Assembly: GCA_005406025.1 (NCBI GenBank)
Contig: BGZK01000091.1
Coordinates: 434,001 to 498,000 of the forward strand
Direction of reading: 5' to 3'
Length of the DNA: 64,000 nucleotides
Source: Eumeta japonica
Lineage: Eukaryota; Arthropoda; Insecta; Lepidoptera; Psychidae
Of the stretch, positions 26,701 through 53,300 are shown piece after piece; the first letter of the stretch is position 1, and every line of letters starts with the position of its first letter. The position numbers were made by a program, and so were the translations under genes. The notes under the pieces are model-generated. The model was not told the origin of the DNA. It saw only the letters and a program-made list of their open reading frames with translations, and did not search any database.

Positions 26701-27992
26701 GCAATATAAAAATAGTCTCAGAGTATAGCATTGAATTGAATTGAGCAAAAAGTAAATCTACAATCAATAAGCTGAAATAAAAGAAAATCAATGTTGCATA
26801 TATAATTTAACTGATAGATATTCAATTTATGAATTACTGTATATTAGCTGGTACCACTCAAAATACTAGTGAAGCTGACTTGTTAGTATTGAATGAGGAG
26901 TTGAAATCACATAAGACATCCTAAGCAAAATGAGCATAATTAAGCTTTAATGAAAATTTTCATAATTTAAATTGTATTTAGTTCTATTCTACTACCTGAA
27001 CACTTTAATATTTTATGGAGATAGAAATATTATGAGATTTAAAAAAAATGCCTATTTTCCTCAACCTCTATATTATACTCAATTTTCATATTATCCTGTA
27101 CTATACTAACATAAGCAAAATATAAGGGTTCTGTTTTTTGCTTTTGGCTATGGGTTTCCAATAAAGCACGGAAGGTCAGAGATAGGGAGTGCTAAATCAT
27201 AAAACTGTATTTTACCAAAATGCAATAACCCAAAAAATAAAATCAGTTTCTATCTACATCATATAAAAAAATTAAAAAGAAATGATATAAATTTCCACAT
27301 AAGAAGAGGAGTAAAAGAGTGTGTATGTAATTAATTTAACTTTCTAAACATATACAAAATGTAAATAAAAAGTTAATTTTATGTACACAATTTTCATAAT
27401 ACTTGGATTTAAATATTTTTTTATTATGAATGTAATTTTTTTGATATTTTGTTTATATTCTATGATAAATTTGACATTATGATTTAGAACAAATACTTTC
27501 AGAAATTTATTTGAGTAATTCATTAATTTAAATGTATAAAACATCATAAAAAATATAGTAACCCAATTTAACATCTTCAGTTACAAGCAATGTATATATA
27601 AGCATAGATTTAGTTCCTTAGTTTGGTTATAATATGCTCTTGGTTATAATAAGCTCTTCTTATTTATAGCATGTGTTACTCTTATGTGAAAAAGCAATCG
27701 GCTCACCTATATTATTTAAATGCAGTTCTTCAGCTTGGAACGTAAAGCGTGCATCTGTGACATCTCTCATAACCGGATAGAAAATAATAGATACGGTGCG
27801 GTAACTTCTGTACATGTACACATAAGTGGCGGCTTGTCTGGTGACTAGTTGGTAATTATCTATTAGAACTGTTCGTGTTTTCACTAATTGATCGAGGATT
27901 TTCCTCCTAAGGACTTCTTCCTCGCTTTCTTGTACATCGTCAGTAACCACACTACACACGTACAAAATCAATAAACAGAAGCAAATTTTCAT
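7985..27992 (-). CDS. PGAP6: Post-GPI attachment to proteins factor 6 / TMEM8A-like GPI phospholipase A2 (4 exons, 808 aa)
   Basis: Joined from minus-strand exons 27992-27707, 21121-20873, 11901-10753 and 8727-7985. All four exons join in phase 1 with GT...AG introns, giving 808 codons plus stop. The start ATG at 27992-27990 (context AAGAAAATGA) opens a signal peptide (KICFCLLILYVCSVV). Exons 2-3 form a Cys- and Asn-rich extracellular region with many N-X-S/T sites. A six-cysteine EGF module (about residues 530-565) is completed across the exon 3/4 junction, where GYGG joins WDC. Exon 4 is a seven-helix CREST domain with all three signature elements: S617-x3-H621 (STFYH), D643 (FGDFYC) and H754-x3-H758 (HSVWH). 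In mammals this surface enzyme is a phospholipase A2 acting on GPI anchors to release GPI proteins such as CRIPTO; that activity is inferred from the family. Human TMEM8A is similar in length and layout. Confidence 0.93.
9255..9560 (+). repeat. SINE-like lepidopteran repeat, degraded
   Basis: It carries GGGGCAAACCAGCC, GGTGGTCACCGTCGCCCATG, GGATACTCGCAACGTCAGAG and GTGCATTGCC...TTTGATGAAGGAAGA, followed by GCGGAAGCTG. This order (CAAACCGGCC...GTGGTCACCGTCGCCCATGGACACCCGCAAC...TGCGTTGCC) is what I know as a high-copy lepidopteran SINE or LINE-tail. Open frames on both strands here (9145-9435 -, 9364-9612 +) belong to this repeat and not to a gene. Confidence 0.7.
9793..9841. repeat. Small inverted repeat
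   Basis: TTCGTGGGTAGATCC at 9793-9807 faces GGATCCACCCACGAA at 9827-9841 with one mismatch and a 19-nt loop. Confidence 0.6.
10753..11901 (-). CDS. PGAP6: PGAP6 exon 3 (extracellular domain and most of the EGF module)
   Basis: The exon has 1149 bases (383 codons). Its acceptor is CTGTTCCTTTTAG before GGCTTGTC; its donor is GTGAGT after TATGGAG. It encodes repeated 'P-G-W-Y/H' modules, many N-glycosylation sequons and five of the six EGF cysteines (ACINGQCKNHGNC, then FCSCDAGYGG). It is more GC-rich than its surroundings, as expected for a large conserved exon. Confidence 0.93.
13620..13922. mobile_element. hAT-type MITE with 8-bp target duplication
   Basis: A 303-bp non-coding element. The left end TAGGGGTGTGCGAAT and the right end ATTCGCACACCCTTA are inverted repeats with one mismatch. 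The element is bounded on both sides by the identical octamer GAATATAC (13612-13619 and 13923-13930). TIRs of roughly (T/C)AGGGGTGTGC with an 8-bp duplication point to the hAT superfamily. The interior is made of AATTATTCG/CGAATAATT words and a (CGATT)n run. The intact duplication suggests a fairly recent insertion into PGAP6 intron 2. Confidence 0.85.
14425..14560 (+). repeat. Dispersed lepidopteran repeat, copy B
   Basis: Second copy of the repeat at 4490-4640. Shared words are GCCTATTTTTCAGATGGGTG, GGCAGAG, GATTTCCACA and TTTTTGCATACCTCGCTTCC, followed by CATGCAAGCTCTTCGG. It abuts the next repeat family at 14562. Confidence 0.6.
14562..15606 (+). repeat. 'CGGAACCC...GCTTGGCCGG' lepidopteran element, long copy
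   Basis: It starts TTTTTTAGGGTTTCGTGGCC, AAAATGGCAAAAACGGAA, TATAGTTTCGCCATGTCC. It ends ACGGAACCCTACACTTCGCG, TGGCCCGACATGCGCTTGGC, CGGTTTTTT. The internal words GTAACAGAAGCTGAA, GGAAATAATCGCTCC and GCTCTTTTGCTGATGCACTT recur at 41095-41815. The middle (about 15130-15540) looks interrupted by unrelated sequence. This is a very common moth/butterfly repeat; its class is not settled here. Confidence 0.75.
17600..17745 (+). repeat. Lepidopteran LINE-tail-like fragment
   Basis: The words CTACCTGTGAAAACCGCATT, AAAATCCGTTCAGTAATTTC and AGATATTAGCGCGG followed by CAGACATATAGACAGACA match a motif I know as a frequent 3' end of repeats in Lepidoptera ('...CCGTTCAGTAGTTTTGGAGATTAGCGCG...CAGACAGACAG'). 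The parent element is not identified. Confidence 0.6.
18140..18172. repeat. GTAT/TA microsatellite
   Basis: Short run of ATATACATATGTATGTATGT and ATGTATATAT inside PGAP6 intron 2. Confidence 0.8.
20030..20226 (-). repeat. 'CGGAACCC...' lepidopteran element, inverted partial copy
   Basis: Reading the minus strand gives AGGGTTCTAAGCCAAGATGG, CAAAAACGGAACCC, CATGTCTGTCCATCTGTATG and then ACTACAAGACGTATAT, colinear with the first ~200 bp of the 14562 and 41095 copies. Confidence 0.7.
20873..21121 (-). CDS. PGAP6: PGAP6 exon 2
   Basis: The exon has 249 bases. Its acceptor is TTATTCTAG before GTTCTTGCGAGCC; its donor is GTGAGT after CAGCAGG. The peptide begins GSCEPDDVIIQLKHGSYP and includes NPKPGNWYALAYLKWED, a 'PxPGxWY' jelly-roll-like motif of the TMEM8 extracellular region that recurs in exon 3 (NPGAWHYVVIEP, DSGSWYLTFRLFC). 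Confidence 0.9.
21608..21775 (+). repeat. Dispersed repeat pair, copy 1
   Basis: Aligns by eye with 63168-63340. Shared words include CTGTCGCTATGAACTTAA versus CTATCGTTGTGAAGTTAA, GAGAAGAAGGTAAGGTCGGG versus GAGAAGAAGGAAGAGTCGGT, AGTGTTGAACCTG versus AGTGTTAAACCTG, and TGTATTGTACTGTA versus GCGTTGTACTGTA. No known family was recognised. Confidence 0.65.
22127..22877. mobile_element. Long foldback (palindromic) non-autonomous element
   Basis: The left arm (about 22127-22441) and the right arm (about 22574-22877) are inverted copies along almost their whole length. GAGCCAGTAACACC at the left is mirrored by GGTGTTACTGGCTC at the right. TTTACCTGTGTTTGCCTGGC mirrors GCCAGGCAAACACAGGTAAA. TTGAAGTGTTTGATTCACGC mirrors GCGTGAATCAAACACTTCAA. 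The central ~130 bp is unique and contains a smaller hairpin (TTTTCCGG...CCGGAAAA). The outermost ends read TA-GTC and GAC-TA, compatible with a TA target site as in Tc1/mariner-like elements, though that is not proven. No coding capacity. Confidence 0.85.
23690..23875 (-). repeat. GGTTCCGTACC element, decayed inverted fragment
   Basis: On the minus strand it reads GTGCCAATGGCACCCTATTA followed by GTCCGTCTTTTTG and, further on, TTAAGGGGAGCTCCC, matching GGTACCCTATTAGACTCCGC and TTTAAGGGGGCTCCC in the copy at 7107-7682. Confidence 0.55.
25975..26680 (+). repeat. Diverged local duplication (two units ~540 bp apart)
   Basis: The unit at 25975-26130 and the unit at 26519-26680 share the series ATCATA(T)CACTG(T)ATGAATAGTTTTAAA, AAATAATTTAT, AAATG(G/A)ACACT and GAAAATTG, then CC(T/A)GTGT or CCATGTTT. 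Divergence is high, so this is an old duplication or two copies of an unnamed repeat. Confidence 0.45.
27707..27992 (-). CDS. PGAP6: PGAP6 exon 1 (signal peptide)
   Basis: The exon has 286 coding bases, from ATG at 27992 to a GTGAGC donor after ...AATATAG. It encodes the signal peptide and a stretch with RTVSIIFYPVMRDV typical of the extracellular domain. The frame is open upstream to a TTG near 28031, but the first ATG with a hydrophobic leader is at 27992. Confidence 0.88.
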
Positions 27993-29239
27993 TTTCTTAA
28001 TATAATTCCTACCTTCCTCTCGAGGTCTCAAAGATTAAAACTATTGCCACCGTTGAAAAATTGACTCTAGTTGCTATTCTTAAGCTGGTATTTTGAAACT
28101 GCATAAAAACATCCATCAGCTACGATCACTAACATATAAATTCTTTTACATTTTCTTTCGGTTCTTAAGCAATTTAAACGAAAACGAAACAACTACACCA
28201 CTGACAATCCACTAAACCCTGTCTTGCCTTGAACTGACACTGATAGAAAATAATATACGGGGCTACCAGAACTTAAAAATGACCCTCCCAGTAAATTGCC
28301 TGTTCTTAAACCCTACCAAAAGAAGCATAATATTATTAAACATTGGTTTTGTTTTTTATTACAGTATCAATTATAAACACTATCGAAAATTGGAATATAC
28401 ATTAATTTATTAATTATAATTTTCATTTAATAAATTCATTTTCATTATAAAATAAATCATATTTTTTTTTTATTTATTATTAATTTATTTTTTTTAGTTA
28501 GAAAGTTTAGTTTAGTTTAGTTAGTTAGAAAATTAGTTTGTTAAACGACAATTTAATATAATTGCTGCAGCCTTTAGTTAAAATTTCGCACTGCTTTTGA
28601 CTCTGAATCGTTTATGAATTTCGTATTTCATAAGTTCAAAGAGCTCAAATATATAGTAGTGTTCATTTTATTTTTTATAATTTTTTGGACCGGGGAGAGG
28701 GGAACTGTATATATTTTGGTAGAAATCGGCATATCAGTCAAAAAGTTATTTCAAAAATTCTGACCATTAATTCGAATAGTTAATTCACAATATGATATAT
28801 GACTTAAGAAATAATGAGATTTTTGAACATAAATTTATTTTTTATTTAAATATCTACAAAAAATACATACGGCAAACTCAACACAAAAACCGTAATTTCT
28901 GTTAAAGTCACTTATATTAAAACCAATTTATATTAAGAATAAGTCCAATGTAATTACGTAATTAAAAACATCCAAGTTGGTATTCACTTGGGAAATGGTC
29001 ATACTCTGACTACAAAGTCATGTCACAGTAGTATCAATCTTATAGAGTAGTATCATACGCAATTAGAGAATAACACTGGTTTATATGAGTTTTATTCGTG
29101 AAATGAAATATATACGGTTACGTTACTTTGGGTATCTATATCTCGGAAAAAATATTTAAAAAAATCAGCACATTAATTTTTTGAAATAATTATTAAGAAG
29201 ACGTTTACACAAAACTACATGTAAATAAAATATAAAGTT

Positions 29240-30520
29240 AAAAATGGGTAATTTTTGCTCTTTTTTATAAATATTTTCATCTGTATCTCTCACAATAGAC
29301 TAACAATAGTCACCTAGCATATTTTGATCCCAAAAACTTTGATAATTTTTCTCAGATGATTTTAAATCTTAGTGAATTCGCTTACCGTGTTCATTATTTA
29401 CACTATCAAGATTTTCTGGAAAAAAATCTAAATGGGAATGCAAAAAACGAATTTTAATTGACATATTTACATCGATATTCTCATTATTTTATAATAGATT
29501 TTCAACAATGTCTTTGTAATTACCACTTTTTTATTGTCTAAAAAAATTTTTAACAACTCTGTTGAAAGAGTTTCAGGCTGCTTTTTCTACCTCTATTAAA
29601 AGGCTCTCGAATTTTGTATCGTTCAATATTCTCCTGATTTGAGGACCTACAAATGTTCCTTCCTTTAATTTAGCCGCAGAAAGATTCGTAAATACAGAGC
29701 AGAAATATTGAAATGCAGGCTTGGACTTATCCAAAACTTTGATAAAATTTTTCATCAAACCCAACTTTATGTGAAGCGGTTGTAATATTATTTTTCTTGG
29801 GTCAACTAAACATGTATTTTTTATGTTCATCTTACTTGGAATATTTTCATTTCATACAGGCCAAATTTTTCTTTTATAATGACCCTGTTTTGCTCTGGAG
29901 TCCTATAGGCATAAGAAATGACAGTACTTAGTGTATCCACCTTGTAATCCCAAAAGCAACTCATTTTCTTTTGTAAAAAAAAAACAGTATACGCCTTACT
30001 TCTAAGGATCAAGCAATTTCCACTGTTGCAGCCTGGAGCTAAGTAATTTCACTTTTGACTTAGACAATCGCAAATCTCTTAAAAGATTATAGAATTCAGA
30101 TTGGGTTTTTAAGTGCGGACTGTCCTTATCACCGAAAAATTATCTGAGCTTGATTGTTCACTGTTATCCTCGAGCATTTTAATACTACTTGTTGTATTTA
30201 TGTCAGTTTGGTCATTTTTGCCGCATGGTGTGAGAACTGGTAAATCGTCTGAATGAAGAACCGGCTTAGTCACTAATGAAATGTCTGCATATTTTATACT
30301 ATCTTTATTTTTTTTAATTAAAACCAAAAAGGTTTTGTTAAAAAAAAGTTACAATCGGTTACGTGGTTAGTTGGCTCTCTCCATATCATTGGTTTACCAA
30401 ATTTCAGTGATCTATTTTTATCTAAATACCAGCAGCTAAGGATCAATCTGCAATTAGTGCAAATCCCACAATTATAACAAAATCGATTTGGATGTAATTC
30501 ATACACTCTAAATGACATTT
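29240..30520 (-). pseudogene. Broken copy of a multicopy arthropod protein family (probably transposon-borne)
   Basis: Successive minus-strand fragments in changing frames line up with a protein family I recall as multicopy and uncharacterised in arthropod genomes. In order: a Cys-rich N-terminus (FCYNCGICTNC) with KPMIWREPTNHVTDC (30518-30318); SEFYNLLRDLRLSKSKVKLL with LSSRLQQWKLLD (about 30105-30005); LVDPRKIILQPLHIKLGLMK and KEGTFVGPQIRRIL (29830-29573); then FLHSHLDFFPENLDSVNNEH with GKRIH and WDQNMLGDYC (about 29450-29290), which contains stops. Family members usually have GERFHQD and DYCW at the last two positions. The middle ~120 residues of the family appear deleted near 29830-30010. 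Frameshifts, stops and the deletion make it a pseudogene. I do not know the family's function; repeated dispersal suggests a mobile element. Confidence 0.75.
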
Positions 30521-30539
30521 ATATATATATATATATATA
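30520..30539. repeat. (TA)n microsatellite
   Basis: About ten TA units lie immediately upstream of the first open frame of the orphan-family pseudogene on the minus strand. Confidence 0.9.
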
Positions 30540-31247
30540 AGACTTTTCAATGACATACTTATTTACAAAATACAACGATAAACGTATTTAAACAATTGCA
30601 GGTAAATAAAAAACAAAGACCTCTTAATCTCAGAATTGTGACGAGATACGAAAAATAAAAAAATGTTTTTTTAATGCCCATCCATAGCCTAAATAAATAT
30701 GTTTCATTTCATGAACAAAAAAGGTTTTTTTTTGTACACTAGTGTAATATTTGAGTGAACATCACCTACGTCTCATATTATTCAATATCTGTGAAGATTA
30801 ATGAATTTTAAGCAAATATCTACATGATGGTGATAGACTAAACCGACAATATATTTGTATTTTCCTTCTATGCTAATAATACCATTATTTGGAACGAAAA
30901 TATTTAATGCATAGGAACATTTAATGATTTAGGCACGTAAAGATTCGGTGGATGGAATATTTCTAGCCAGTAGGCGATATTTGGCGTCTCCCAAAATAAA
31001 TTACTTTCATAATATTTACAGTGTATCTATATATATACAAGTCATAACTTGACAAGCCAAATTGACACATAAAAAGTCTATAAATTCACAACTACAAATT
31101 TAAACGAGAGGATACCAGGTTTTGTCCTGACACCAAGCTGATTGAACGACGAGTTTTAATCTAAGTCATATTAAAGTATTTAGACAAGTTTCGTAAAGCA
31201 GGGTAAGCCGTTGGTCCTGGACTTTGTCATTGTACTGGTGGTAATAG

Positions 31248-31544
31248 CTGTTAATAGCTTCTCGATCTGCTCTGTGTCGGTGTGGAGGATTTAAATTTCA
31301 AGACCCTCAATGTAAAATTAAAAGATTACATAAGGCATATCCACACATAATCGCTTATAATCCTTCAAATAATCGCCCTCTACTGAAGCATATCTCAACA
31401 GGAGAGCGATTAAAACTTATCATAACAACCCCACCATCTGTTAATTTCGTCAATTCAATTTCAGAAAGCAATGATAGAGTCAATGAATGTCTAAATAATG
31501 ATTTCAATAATTTTTTTATTCATTTAAACAAGAAAGTTGGCTAA
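31248..31544 (+). other. Unrecognised open frame (no ATG), possible gene fragment
   Basis: A frame of about 98 codons opens after TAG at 31245-31247 and closes at TAA 31542-31544. It has no ATG near its start and reads CRCGGFKFQDPQCKIKRLHK, AYPHIIAYNPSNNRPLLKHI, STGERLKLIITTPPSVNFVN. Its composition is less AT-biased than its surroundings and it looks protein-like (C-x-C and a spaced Cys at the start), but I cannot assign a family. It could be an exon of an unknown gene or a transposon remnant. Confidence 0.3.
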
Positions 31545-32196
31545 AATTTTATTTACATAACCGTTTTCCATGCTTGAATGATGTTACTGACCTCTAATTC
31601 AAGGTACTTTTAAGGAATGCAACTCCCTTTCCGACACAATATAAATATATAAGTTTTAAAACTAAAACTAAATGTAAAACTGAAAAAAGAAATACGTCAA
31701 TTGTACGAGACATGTAATTTTTTATATAGACCTTTGAGACTTTAGAATTTATAGTAATGAATTTGTCGTCGTTTTCTTTTATTTCAAACACAAGAGACCT
31801 GTAATCAAGTAACATTGTGATGGTCATTTTCTACCAAATCAGATAAATCATTTATAAATATTAGTAGAAAAACGATAGTAGCATAAGTAGACCCTTGAGA
31901 AATCATAATTATTAGATTCTCTTCACTTACCTCTATTAATATCAATTTTAGTATTCATATTACCTATGACCTATTAGCATTATCTACCGATTATACTACA
32001 ATATTTAAATTTAAATAAAGACGTTTAATAACCAACATAACCAAAGGACTTTTATAAGTAACAAAATATGCTCTACAACATTTGTAAGAATTTCCCATAG
32101 ATCAAATACGTACTTCAAAATTTAAATGCTGGCCTCCGTTGTGAATTTGACTTTAATCCAACGGAATCGGTTTGTTTTTGCGGTTCCGTAATTAAC

Positions 32197-32254
32197 AAGG
32201 AACTTTAATAGTTTCACCATGCGGACGGACATGGTGAAACTATTAAAGTTCCTT
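32197..32254. repeat. Perfect 24-bp inverted repeat with 10-nt loop
   Basis: The arm at 32197-32220 (AAGGAACTTTAATAGTTTCA then CCAT) is exactly reverse-complementary to 32231-32254; the loop is GCGGACGGAC. The arm and loop contain TAGTTTCACCATG and CGGACGGAC, the same words found at the head of the TAGTTTCGCCATGTCC repeat family here, so this is probably a head-to-head remnant of two such copies. It lies 320 bp upstream of the AdSS start codon. Confidence 0.9.
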
Positions 32255-32571
32255 TTTAAAATTGGCTTAAAAAAGTAAAACAAGTACTTAATTACAAATA
32301 TCATCGCTTCAGATGGTCAAAACATAGAACAATATTATTACCATCATAGTAAAAATCATTAATCTTTCCTGTAAAACCCCTTATCTTGTGACTCTAAAAC
32401 ATTTGTTAAGCATTATTACTCTGTTATCATTGTTTATTTTCTGTGTACTTCATTGTGGTTTTAGTTCGGTCATAGAGAAATATGAATTATTCGGTCTTGT
32501 TCTTTTCATTCGTTCAAGTGAGCGCGCGCATGTCTAGCTCTTGATTGCTTGAATTTTCGAAGTTCGCTGAA

Positions 32572-50307
<17,736 letters not shown>

Positions 50308-53300
50308 CAACAAGTGTAATATTAAATTGTAATTGAATTTATATCAATATAGTTTTACAGATTGTTTACTTAAATAACTACTTAATTGAATATAAAATTG
50401 TGATATATTTTGTTGCTAAATTTGTAAATGTACCGTCGCGTGGCGCTAAGCAGAAATAATGTGTATCAATAATATGCATTTGGTAGGTTTTTTTTTAATT
50501 GTATTATGGCAATTTATTGCTCTTATGAGCAGCGTTACAACTTCAGGTCATTTACAAGTTTACAACTATTTAAAACACCAATGCTTAACAATAATAGATT
50601 ACTAACTTGCTATGCTATTCACAAAGGATCTATAATTTTTTTAAATATTCAAAAGACGATTATTAAAATATTTTACTAATATGTATTAACTTCCCCCATT
50701 AAAAGTATGTATATAAGTATGTTTTGTACACTAAATCGTTTTTGTTTTATGCTGTTTATTTTTTCTTATTTTGTCTGTATTATACTTAGATATTTGTATT
50801 ATTTGATAAATAATATATGAGTAATTTTGAAAACTGCAAAGCATTTGTGAATTGATTCTTGTCACTTTGGTATTTCATTTTTACTATATTTTTATTATTT
50901 TATATGGTGGTTTCATGGTGAAATGTCCTTTTTTATCTAGATATTATATACATAAAAAAGATTAGCATGCATACAATATTTTTTTTTCATTCAGCTGTGT
51001 GAATTTTAATTTATAGTATGTACTAATAATAATGTTGTTTCAGTATTGCCTAATTATAAAGTTTTGTATTTAAAATAGTGCAATAAACATTATTGTAGTT
51101 TTCATGAAACGGAAGAAGAAATCTGTTGTAGCTATTTTGAATCAAAGCTGTTCAATTTCACATTTAACGCTTCAATTTTTATTGTGGCATAGCACAAACT
51201 GAGAATTTTCAATAAATTGGATATACATTCGAATTGTTTTCAAATACTAAAAATTGCTTAGTTTAAGATCTTAATTTTTTGTCGTGCATAACATGTTGTT
51301 AAAAACTTATTCCTAAAAGGACTGTTTTAGAATTACTTATTTTTTATGTAAAAATTTGACCGAATTTAATATGCAGTTTTAGTTTTTCTGTTTTTATGCT
51401 GGGGAGACTCATTCCAAAGATCTTTATAAACTCCCTTACATGTCAGTTTTTAACTGCTCAGTGTCGAGCTTTTGAGAACATTCTTTGAAGCTTTTTATGT
51501 GATATATCTATTACTGTAAATATTTTGCAGATAGTGGTCAATAAAATAATGGTTTATTCTTTTTATGCACATTCTTTGATTTTGATGTTTTAATCCCCAA
51601 ATGCGTCAGAGAATGGTTGTACTTATTATATATATCAAAAACATGGCATTATAAATATACATGATTTATAAATATTCTAAACAGATGGATTTTTTCCATG
51701 GATATGTAGGTTCTGAAATTTTTGAACAAATTTTGATGGTATTTTATATTTTGAGAGATCATGGTGGATATTTCTTTTTACAACCTTCCTCTTTATAGTT
51801 TTATGTTAACGTTCTAAAGAATATCGTAAATAAAAATTGTCTTATAGCATACTTCATTCAAGTTTTAGCAGGATTTGAAACGGGGAAATAAAAAATCTCA
51901 ATATTTGAACACAACAAATCGTGTCATGCACACATATATCGATGTTATTTATAAGCCCTCGTGGATTAAGGTTGATTCCAGAACCAAGTGCCGCTTCTCA
52001 ATTGAACTGTTAGGTGTCATTAATATTCAAATGGAATTGATAACGCGATTTTTTGGATTCCGTAGTCAACACGGAACCCTTATAGCTTCGCCATGTCCGT
52101 CTGTCTGTCCGCTGCTTAGCTCATAGATCCTTTTGTACTAGAAAGCTATAATTTGCGGTGTCGGTGTGATTAATATGATAATTAATAAATCACGCCAACA
52201 AAATGGTAGAGTAAAATTAAAAAAAAAAATTGTGATATACCTCCGGTATATGTAAAATGGAGATGAATTTTTCTTCATTCGACCTGTGGTTTGAGATATC
52301 GTTAGATAGCTCACACAAAAACATTGCTGATTTGCGAAAACGATTTTTCGTTTTGGGAAGCCATTTGCGAAATATTAAGTTTTAAAATGCTAATTTTTAC
52401 TTGATCGTGTCATCCCTCCCCCCGGGGTAATTCCATTTTCACTTGACCAGTTTTTTTTGTATCGTCAACGCCATAGGCGGCCGACTGGACGTCGCGTCGC
52501 TTTCGAAACGGAAGCTAGAATTCAAATCTCAACCACGTCGAATTGATGAAATAATAAGAACATACGGTCTTTTCCGCCATCTCCCTTTGATCTAACTTTA
52601 CACTTAAAATCGTACTGCGAAAATTTTCACGGCATAAATCCATAGTGATGAAGACACGCAATTTTTCAAATGACGCCACAATGTTAAAACAATTCGGCGG
52701 GTAGATGAAACAAACTGCATTCTACAGCCAGAGTCATTTTCAAATATATTAATTACGTTTTAAATATTGTTTATGGTTAGTTTCAGAAACTTAGTGTGCA
52801 TGCACCACATATTTTGACATCTCAAATTACTTCTAAATATACAAGTTGTATATATTTCAGTGATCGTCTCTTAAAATTCTCTACCTTGATGTTTGAAAAG
52901 AAAATTGTTTTCAAAGCGCTTGATTTGGGTGCTGATTATCAGCCATTTTAATATGCCCAGTAACATTCATGCCAAGACAAATCTAAGGATGTATAGCTCA
53001 TCAAAATTGATTTACAATTTTAATTCCTGTGAGGGAACATGGGAACAGACACATACACACAGTTGAAACACATACCCAACTTTGGGCTTCCACCCAGTCG
53101 AGAAAAAACAATAGTCTAACTGCATCAAATTTCATTTGGTATTTTCAAATTAAAGTCGACAAGCATCATCGTTTGTTTCATTATCTAATTTAGTAAATCA
53201 GAGAAAAATACACAAGTAAGATAATAATAGAAAATCAGGTAATGTGTAAATCAAAACAACACTTTCTTATATAGTTTTTAATTTTGTCACACATTCATTT

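Larger units (their letters stand above)
21122..27706 (-). other. PGAP6 intron 1
   Basis: 6585 bp, GT...AG. It contains one half of a dispersed repeat pair (21608-21775), the 750-bp foldback element (22127-22877), a decayed GGTTCCGTACC element (23690-23875), a small hairpin with ATCACATC/GATGTGAT arms near 25196-25217, and a diverged local duplication (25975-26130 and 26519-26680). No conserved exon was seen. Confidence 0.85.
27993..32571. other. Intergenic region between PGAP6 and AdSS (divergent promoters)
   Basis: The two genes face away from each other, so both promoters should lie in this ~4.6 kb. It holds TTTAG/TTAG-rich sequence around 28497-28545, the broken orphan-family copy (29240-30520), a TA microsatellite (30520-30539), an open frame of unknown nature (31248-31544) and a perfect 24-bp hairpin (32197-32254). 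I could not recognise core promoter elements with confidence. Confidence 0.6.

Noticed and set aside
32545..32571. Earlier start for AdSS
   Set aside because: The frame is open but begins with TTG; the first ATG is at 32572 and has a suitable context.
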